DNA of 10,393 nucleotides from assembly GCA_003645825.1 (NCBI GenBank), contig QNCQ01000044.1, positions 1 to 10,393 of the forward strand, written 5' to 3'. Positions 6,479 through 10,393 of this stretch are shown here, one piece after another (position 1 is the stretch's first letter; each line of letters opens with the position of its first letter). Made by a program: the position numbers and the translations under genes. The DNA comes from Fidelibacterota bacterium. Lineage in GTDB: Bacteria > Fidelibacterota > UBA2242 > B5-G15. Below the pieces are notes generated by a model. The model did no database searches. It worked only from the letters and a program-made list of their open reading frames with translations, and was not told the DNA's origin.

Positions 6479-6580
6479 CTACTCCTTCCTGAATTTGTTC
6501 GCATAACAGAGAAAGGCAACGAAACCTCCCCAGTATAATCCAAGAAAAAGCATCATGAAAAGAATCGCTTTCAGACTCAT
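6479..6580 (-). CDS. NSS transporter small subunit, MetS-like (33 aa)
   Basis: A tiny single-pass membrane protein. Its ATG (6580-6578) overlaps the transporter stop as ATGA, the arrangement of a translationally coupled subunit, with GGGAG 10 nt upstream inside the transporter gene. The protein begins 'MSLKAILFMMLFLGLYWGG' and ends with a basic tail 'ANKFRKE'; nearly all of residues 4-26 form one hydrophobic helix with a central W-G-G (17-19). This matches, in length and in the 'AI..MM.....WGG' pattern, the family of small subunits of methionine/alanine NSS importers (MetS of the MetP-MetS pair in Corynebacterium; Pfam MaAIMP_sms), which are encoded directly after the transporter and are needed for its activity. 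The match is from memory of the family, not a search. The gene is easily missed by gene finders because of its length; holA starts 11 nt after its stop. Confidence 0.85.
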   Translation of the reverse strand: MSLKAILFMMLFLGLYWGGFVAFLCYANKFRKE

Positions 6581-8043
6581 TTTTGTCGTTCTCCCGTAAT
6601 TTTCTGGAGTTTGCTATTCGACGTTACCAGAATGACCAACACCACGACCCACTGAAAAATTACGGTCATCAGTGAAAACTTTGCAAAGGGATTCCACCAG
6701 TTTTTTTCCCATCCAATAGATTTTGAAAACCACCAGACCAAAAGAAAAGCAAACTCAACAGGCAACAGCACTATACAAAACTCCCACCACTTTCCTACCT
6801 TTACATGCACATCTTTATTCAGAAGCTCTTTTCTAAACCTCTTTACACCTACTCTTATTGCAATAACTGAATAGAAAAATCCACTAAGTATCAACCCCAG
6901 ACCCCAGACCCAATCCTGATTCTCAAAAACTCCCATAGAAATCGCAGAGGGAAGGCCCAAGATAAATCCTGCCGTAGCAACAACAAGTACAGCCCTTCTT
7001 CTTGTGAATCCAGCATCTATTAGCACTCTCGCACCCAGTTCAACAAGAGAAATTAAAGAGGACATCGCAGCAAAAGACAGTGCAAGAAAGAACACTACCG
7101 AAACCAGATAACCTCCAGGAATATGGGAAAACAGTACAGGTAAAGTTTCAAAAGTTAGCCCGGTGCCTGCTCTTCCAGAGACTGCTAACATTGACTGGGC
7201 ATCGACAGTACTCCCGGCACTTGCAAACACAGTTCCAAATATTACCATACCAGCCAGCAAGGAAGCACTATTATTTCCAAAACCTGTAATGAACGAAGTC
7301 AAAACTATTTCTTCTCTTTTTCTCATATACACCGCATAGGTGAGAACAAGTCCCCATCCCGCTCCGGTTGACCATGCAGACTGCGAAAGAGCTTCAAGCC
7401 ATATATTATAGTCCTTCAGTTTTGAAAAATCAGGGTTGAAAAGATACTCAAATCCCTTTGTCCCGCCATCAAGAGTTGCCACCCTGATAAGACATACAAT
7501 TAGCAACAAAAACAAAGAAGGGATAAACACCAGATTGGCTTTTTCAATCCCTTTTACAATCCCTTTGAAAACAATCGTTCCGGCAATCCCTAAAGCCACC
7601 GCGTGAAAAAGGACAGTTTCCCACGAGTTGACAAACTTATCAAATATATCTGACGCTTTCTCTAGGCTCAATTTACCAAAAGCGCCTCCGAGAGCTGAAA
7701 AGAAGTATTTTATACACCAACCCGTTACACTTGAGTAATAAAACATAATAGCAAGGGTACAAAAGGTAACAAAAGCCCCCATCCATGTTAATTTACCATT
7801 GGAAACAAAATTAAAGGTGGATATAACTCCACACCGTGACCATCTGCCCAGAGCGAACTCTGTCATAATAAGCGGAATACTCCAAAGAAAGAGAAAAATC
7901 GTCCATGGAATTAGAAAAGCCCCGCCTCCGCTACTGGCAACTATCCGGGGAAACCTCCAGATATTCCCTGTTCCAATAGCCATACCCAAAAGGGTCAATA
8001 TGAAAACCCAACTCGACGTAAAACGCTCTCGAGTTCCCCTCAT
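6577..8043 (-). CDS. Sodium-dependent amino-acid transporter, NSS (SLC6/LeuT-fold) family
   Basis: A 488-residue Na+-coupled importer in the inner membrane. I start it at ATG 8043, which has GGAG 10 nt upstream and gives an N-terminus ending just before the first helix; an in-frame TTG at 8079 would lie within uppP without support. The NSS signature 'GMAIGTGNIWRFP' (20-32) and 'GGGAFLIPW' are clear, then 'IPLIMTEFALGR' of helix 2. By comparison with LeuT, Na+ ligands around A22/N27 and the helix-8 'AAMSS' pair are present, R30 matches the outer gate arginine, and Y103 matches the substrate tyrosine of helix 3. About 12 membrane helices can be traced. The unwound part of helix 6 reads 'AWSTGAGWG' (223-231), with Trp where LeuT has Phe, so the substrate differs from LeuT. 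With the MetS-like gene directly after it, methionine, alanine or another neutral amino acid is the likely cargo; this is inference. Confidence 0.96.
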   Translation of the reverse strand: MRGTRERFTSSWVFILTLLGMAIGTGNIWRFPRIVASSGGGAFLIPWTIFLFLWSIPLIMTEFALGRWSRCGVISTFNFVSNGKLTWMGAFVTFCTLAIMFYYSSVTGWCIKYFFSALGGAFGKLSLEKASDIFDKFVNSWETVLFHAVALGIAGTIVFKGIVKGIEKANLVFIPSLFLLLIVCLIRVATLDGGTKGFEYLFNPDFSKLKDYNIWLEALSQSAWSTGAGWGLVLTYAVYMRKREEIVLTSFITGFGNNSASLLAGMVIFGTVFASAGSTVDAQSMLAVSGRAGTGLTFETLPVLFSHIPGGYLVSVVFFLALSFAAMSSLISLVELGARVLIDAGFTRRRAVLVVATAGFILGLPSAISMGVFENQDWVWGLGLILSGFFYSVIAIRVGVKRFRKELLNKDVHVKVGKWWEFCIVLLPVEFAFLLVWWFSKSIGWEKNWWNPFAKFSLMTVIFQWVVVLVILVTSNSKLQKITGERQK

Positions 8044-8053
8044 AGAAACTTTT

Positions 8054-8057
8054 CTCC
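8054..8057 (-). promoter_or_regulatory. Ribosome-binding site that decides the transporter start
   Basis: GGAG on the minus strand, 10 nt before the ATG at 8043 and 3 nt after the uppP stop codon (8062-8060). The ATG at 8059, which touches that stop, is in a different frame and is not the transporter start. Confidence 0.6.
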
Positions 8058-8059
8058 AT

Positions 8060-8863
8060 TTATAAAAACAACAATACAAGCATTCCCAGGATCAGGCAGT
8101 AATAACTGAACCAGCTAAAACGACCGCTCTTTATCATCATTATAAGAAGCTTAATAGCAATATATCCCGTAACAAAGGCAACAAGAAAGCCAACAAAAAA
8201 AGAAAGAAAATTTCCCTGAATACTTGAACTTTCCATATCAGAGAGTTCTACAATATTTGCTCCAAATATTGCTGGCAACGAAAGAAGAAAAGAAAATCTT
8301 ACAGCTTCTTCTCTTGAAAGTCCAGAAAAAAGACCCGTACTGATTGTAATGCCTGATCGTGATATACCGGGGAGTATAGCAAAAGCCTGTGCAATCCCTA
8401 TTAGAATTGCTCTAAAGAAGCTAACCCTTTTTTCTCTTACATAAACGAGTCTCGTAAGAAAGAGAATCAATCCTGTCACCATAAGCATAATTCCAACAAG
8501 ATTTATACTGTGGAAAATCTGTTCAATCGGCTCTTTTAGAAAAATTCCCACAAGCCCTGCGGGTACTGATCCAGCTATTATGAACACAGACAGGCGGAAA
8601 TCAGAATCATAAGAAAAATTCTTGACAATATTTCTTGAGAATATACCTCTGAAAAAACCAAGTATAACATGAAGAACATCTCCTCCGAATACAAATAGGA
8701 TACTCAAAAATGTTCCAAAATGGACCACTACCTCAAAGGTAAGATCATTAAACTTTAAACCTAAAACATGCTCTACAATGACAAGGTGACCCGAACTACT
8801 TATGGGCAGAAATTCAGTCAACCCCTGCACAGCTCCCAGTATCACCGAATCCCAAATATTCAT
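8060..8863 (-). CDS. uppP: Undecaprenyl-diphosphatase (BacA/UppP family)
   Basis: Dephosphorylates undecaprenyl diphosphate to the monophosphate, recycling the lipid carrier for peptidoglycan and surface polysaccharides; overproduction gives bacitracin resistance. At 267 residues it has the family's normal length and about eight hydrophobic segments. The two active-site motifs are intact: Q13-x3-E17 in 'QGLTEFLPISSSGH', with H26, and 'LPGISRSGITIST' at 164-176, with the essential arginine R169. The gene is the first of run 1, and its ATG at 8863 has AGGAGGAG (8876-8869) 5 nt upstream, the best ribosome-binding site of the run, as expected for a leading gene. The transporter begins 16 nt after its stop. 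Its placement in one run with an envelope-type sigma/anti-sigma pair fits a cell-wall link, though co-transcription is inferred from spacing only. Confidence 0.98.
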   Translation of the reverse strand: MNIWDSVILGAVQGLTEFLPISSSGHLVIVEHVLGLKFNDLTFEVVVHFGTFLSILFVFGGDVLHVILGFFRGIFSRNIVKNFSYDSDFRLSVFIIAGSVPAGLVGIFLKEPIEQIFHSINLVGIMLMVTGLILFLTRLVYVREKRVSFFRAILIGIAQAFAILPGISRSGITISTGLFSGLSREEAVRFSFLLSLPAIFGANIVELSDMESSSIQGNFLSFFVGFLVAFVTGYIAIKLLIMMIKSGRFSWFSYYCLILGMLVLLFL

Positions 8864-8912
8864 CTATTCTCCTCCTGCATAAATTCTTCCAAATTACTTA
8901 AATTCTCTCTTG
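8864..8912. promoter_or_regulatory. Short divergent control region between uppP and the radical SAM gene
   Basis: Only 49 bp separate the two divergent starts, so promoters for run 1 and for the radical SAM gene must overlap here or extend into the opposite gene. I see no convincing -35/-10 pair on either strand. The uppP ribosome-binding site (8876-8869) occupies one end; the other end is AT-rich and holds no ribosome-binding site for the plus-strand gene. Confidence 0.45.
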
Positions 8913-10393
8913 ATGAAAAAAATCTACCTGATACAACCGCCGATTGAAGATTTTTATACAACTCCCATTAGAAATATCCCACTTGGACTTATACAAATAG
9001 GGACCGTATTGAAAAGTTCTCACAAAGTTAAGATTTTTGACCTTAGATACAACAAAAAGAAAAAAATAAATCCTCCAGAGATCTCTAAACCGTTACTAAA
9101 GTACTATCATGGATACAATGCATCACCTTTTTCTCTCTACAAAAATTACTATAGATTCGGATATAACACCAGTGAATTTGTCAAAAACCTGGATCAGCCT
9201 CCGGATTACTTCGCAATATCAAGCCTGTGCACAACATATTCTGAGACTTCCCTTGAGCTTATCTCTGCCATAAAAAACAAATTTCCTAATTCAACTATAA
9301 TTGCAGGTGGAACTGATGCTTCTATAAGACCCGAGGTATACTTCGATGCCGGAGCAGACTTTGTCATGAAAGGAGAAGGCGAGTTTTCTCTTTTGAAGCT
9401 GCTTAAAGCTATTGAAAAAAGAGAAAGGTTCTTAGAAAGCATTGAAAACCTTGTTTGGGAAAAAGGCAGTAAAAAGATTTACAACCGCACAAGTCTTATT
9501 AAGGATCTTGATACTGTGCCCTTTCCTGATTATTCTCTTGATGGGTTGCCAGAGTACATCTACAATGGAAAAAGACACGCAATGATCATGGCGGGGAGAG
9601 GTTGTCCCCACAGATGCAAATTTTGTAGCATTGCTAAAACAATGGGATATAATACGAGACTGAGAAGTGTCGAGAATGTGGTAGAAGAAATAGCCGAAAA
9701 AGTAAAAATAGGCATAACCTCATTCGATTTCGAAGATGACAACTTCGGACACAACAAAAAATGGCTTAATAATTTTCTCGATTATTCCATCAAGTACTTT
9801 AAGAAAGATAACTTGCATTTCTACGCGATGAATGGCATTACTGCTTCTAATGTGGATGAAACGATTCTGACAAAAATGAAAGAAGCTGGATTTCAGTATA
9901 TCAATCTATCTCTTGTGAATCCTGAACCAGCAATACAGAAAAAACTGAAAAGACCTTTCACGACTTCAATGTTTCTAGAAGTAATAAACCACGCAAACAA
10001 AATTGGTCTTCCAGTCATAGCTTATCTAATACTTGGAATGCCGGGTGACACGGTGGAAAAGATGTTAAACGCTATTCTTTTTCTTGCATCTACTCAATGT
10101 TTGATTGGACCTTCGATATTTTACATTACCCCCGAATCAGAGATGTACAACGAGCTAAAGGAGAAAGGAAAGCTTCCCCAAAATGTAGAGTCCTTTAGAG
10201 CGACCTACGTACCCTATACGGATAAAAATTTCACTCGAGAGGACATAATAACCCTATTTGCAATCACCAGGATAGTTAACTTTATAAAGCACATAATTGA
10301 CAGGAAACCTCAACCCGCAGAATTTGAAATAAAAGACCACAAACTCTTTATAAAGAACTCTATCTCAGGTTTACAGACCAGAATCACCATAGG
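8913..10393 (+). CDS. B12-binding-type radical SAM protein (partial, C-terminus off the right edge)
   Basis: 493 codons are present without a stop. Residues 1-160 form a cobalamin-binding-type Rossmann domain: 'KKIYLIQPP' first strand, 'RNIPLGLIQIG', then 'IAGGTDASIRPE' and 'GADFVMKGEGE', the usual end of that domain. The expected DxHxxG cobalamin-ligand motif is not visible, so B12, if bound, would lack the lower histidine. The radical SAM core starts at about 223 with 'GRGCPHRCKFC': C231-x3-C235-x2-C238 bind the 4Fe-4S cluster. Further core motifs are 'FDFEDDNFGHN' (271-281), 'GFQYINLSLVNPE' and 'YLILGMPGDT' (371-380); 'FYITPESEMYNELKEKGKL' follows, as in BchE-like Fe-S oxidoreductases. These enzymes methylate or rearrange lipids, pigments or other metabolites; the substrate is not predictable here. 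The ATG has an in-frame TTG before it and no Shine-Dalgarno sequence, unlike most neighbours. It is divergent from uppP. Confidence 0.95.
   Translation, partial: MKKIYLIQPPIEDFYTTPIRNIPLGLIQIGTVLKSSHKVKIFDLRYNKKKKINPPEISKPLLKYYHGYNASPFSLYKNYYRFGYNTSEFVKNLDQPPDYFAISSLCTTYSETSLELISAIKNKFPNSTIIAGGTDASIRPEVYFDAGADFVMKGEGEFSLLKLLKAIEKRERFLESIENLVWEKGSKKIYNRTSLIKDLDTVPFPDYSLDGLPEYIYNGKRHAMIMAGRGCPHRCKFCSIAKTMGYNTRLRSVENVVEEIAEKVKIGITSFDFEDDNFGHNKKWLNNFLDYSIKYFKKDNLHFYAMNGITASNVDETILTKMKEAGFQYINLSLVNPEPAIQKKLKRPFTTSMFLEVINHANKIGLPVIAYLILGMPGDTVEKMLNAILFLASTQCLIGPSIFYITPESEMYNELKEKGKLPQNVESFRATYVPYTDKNFTREDIITLFAITRIVNFIKHIIDRKPQPAEFEIKDHKLFIKNSISGLQTRITI

Noticed and set aside
8015..8037. GGAAC-N14-CGTC on the minus strand, ECF-promoter-like
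   Set aside because: Spacing is shorter than typical, it sits in the first codons of the transporter, and those codons explain the sequence.
9206..9757. Two minus-strand open frames opposite the radical SAM gene (9206-9442, 9560-9757)
   Set aside because: The plus-strand frame carries clear radical SAM motifs through this stretch; the opposite frames have no recognisable domain.

Overview
The window looks like chromosomal DNA from an AT-rich, diderm (Gram-negative-type) bacterium. Lysine, isoleucine (many ATA) and arginine (AGA/AGG) codons dominate, most genes carry GGAG/AGGAGG ribosome-binding sites, and two exported lipoproteins, one LolB-like, point to an outer membrane. No protein pins down a phylum. 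My impression is an uncultured candidate phylum (Cloacimonadota / WOR-3-like), which is inference only. I see no IS elements, CRISPR arrays, tRNA or rRNA genes, or phage genes; this is compact housekeeping DNA.

Ten of the eleven genes lie on the minus strand and read right to left in two runs. Run 1 (8863 down to 4288) is uppP (undecaprenyl-diphosphatase), a sodium-coupled NSS amino-acid transporter, a 33-residue membrane protein matching the MetS-type small subunit of NSS transporters, holA (DNA polymerase III delta), an ECF sigma factor, and its zinc-binding membrane anti-sigma factor. Gaps are 11-17 nt, with one 4-nt ATGA overlap. Run 2 (4031 down past the left edge) is a two-GAF diguanylate cyclase, a 66-residue zinc-ribbon protein, a TPR lipoprotein, and a LolB/DUF4292-like lipoprotein cut by the window edge. 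A 256-nt gap separates the runs and holds a plausible promoter for run 2. On the plus strand, divergent from uppP across only 49 bp, is a B12-binding-type radical SAM protein cut by the right edge.

Functionally, run 1 links recycling of the wall-lipid carrier, amino-acid uptake, the replication clamp loader and an envelope-signalling sigma/anti-sigma switch. Run 2 links c-di-GMP synthesis with an outer-membrane lipoprotein pair. The most useful observations are the unlisted transporter small subunit, a perfect hairpin over the anti-sigma ribosome-binding site, a possible ECF-type promoter inside holA ahead of the sigma gene, and the overlapping TPR/LolB-like pair. I found no clearly novel defence, mobile or biosynthetic system.
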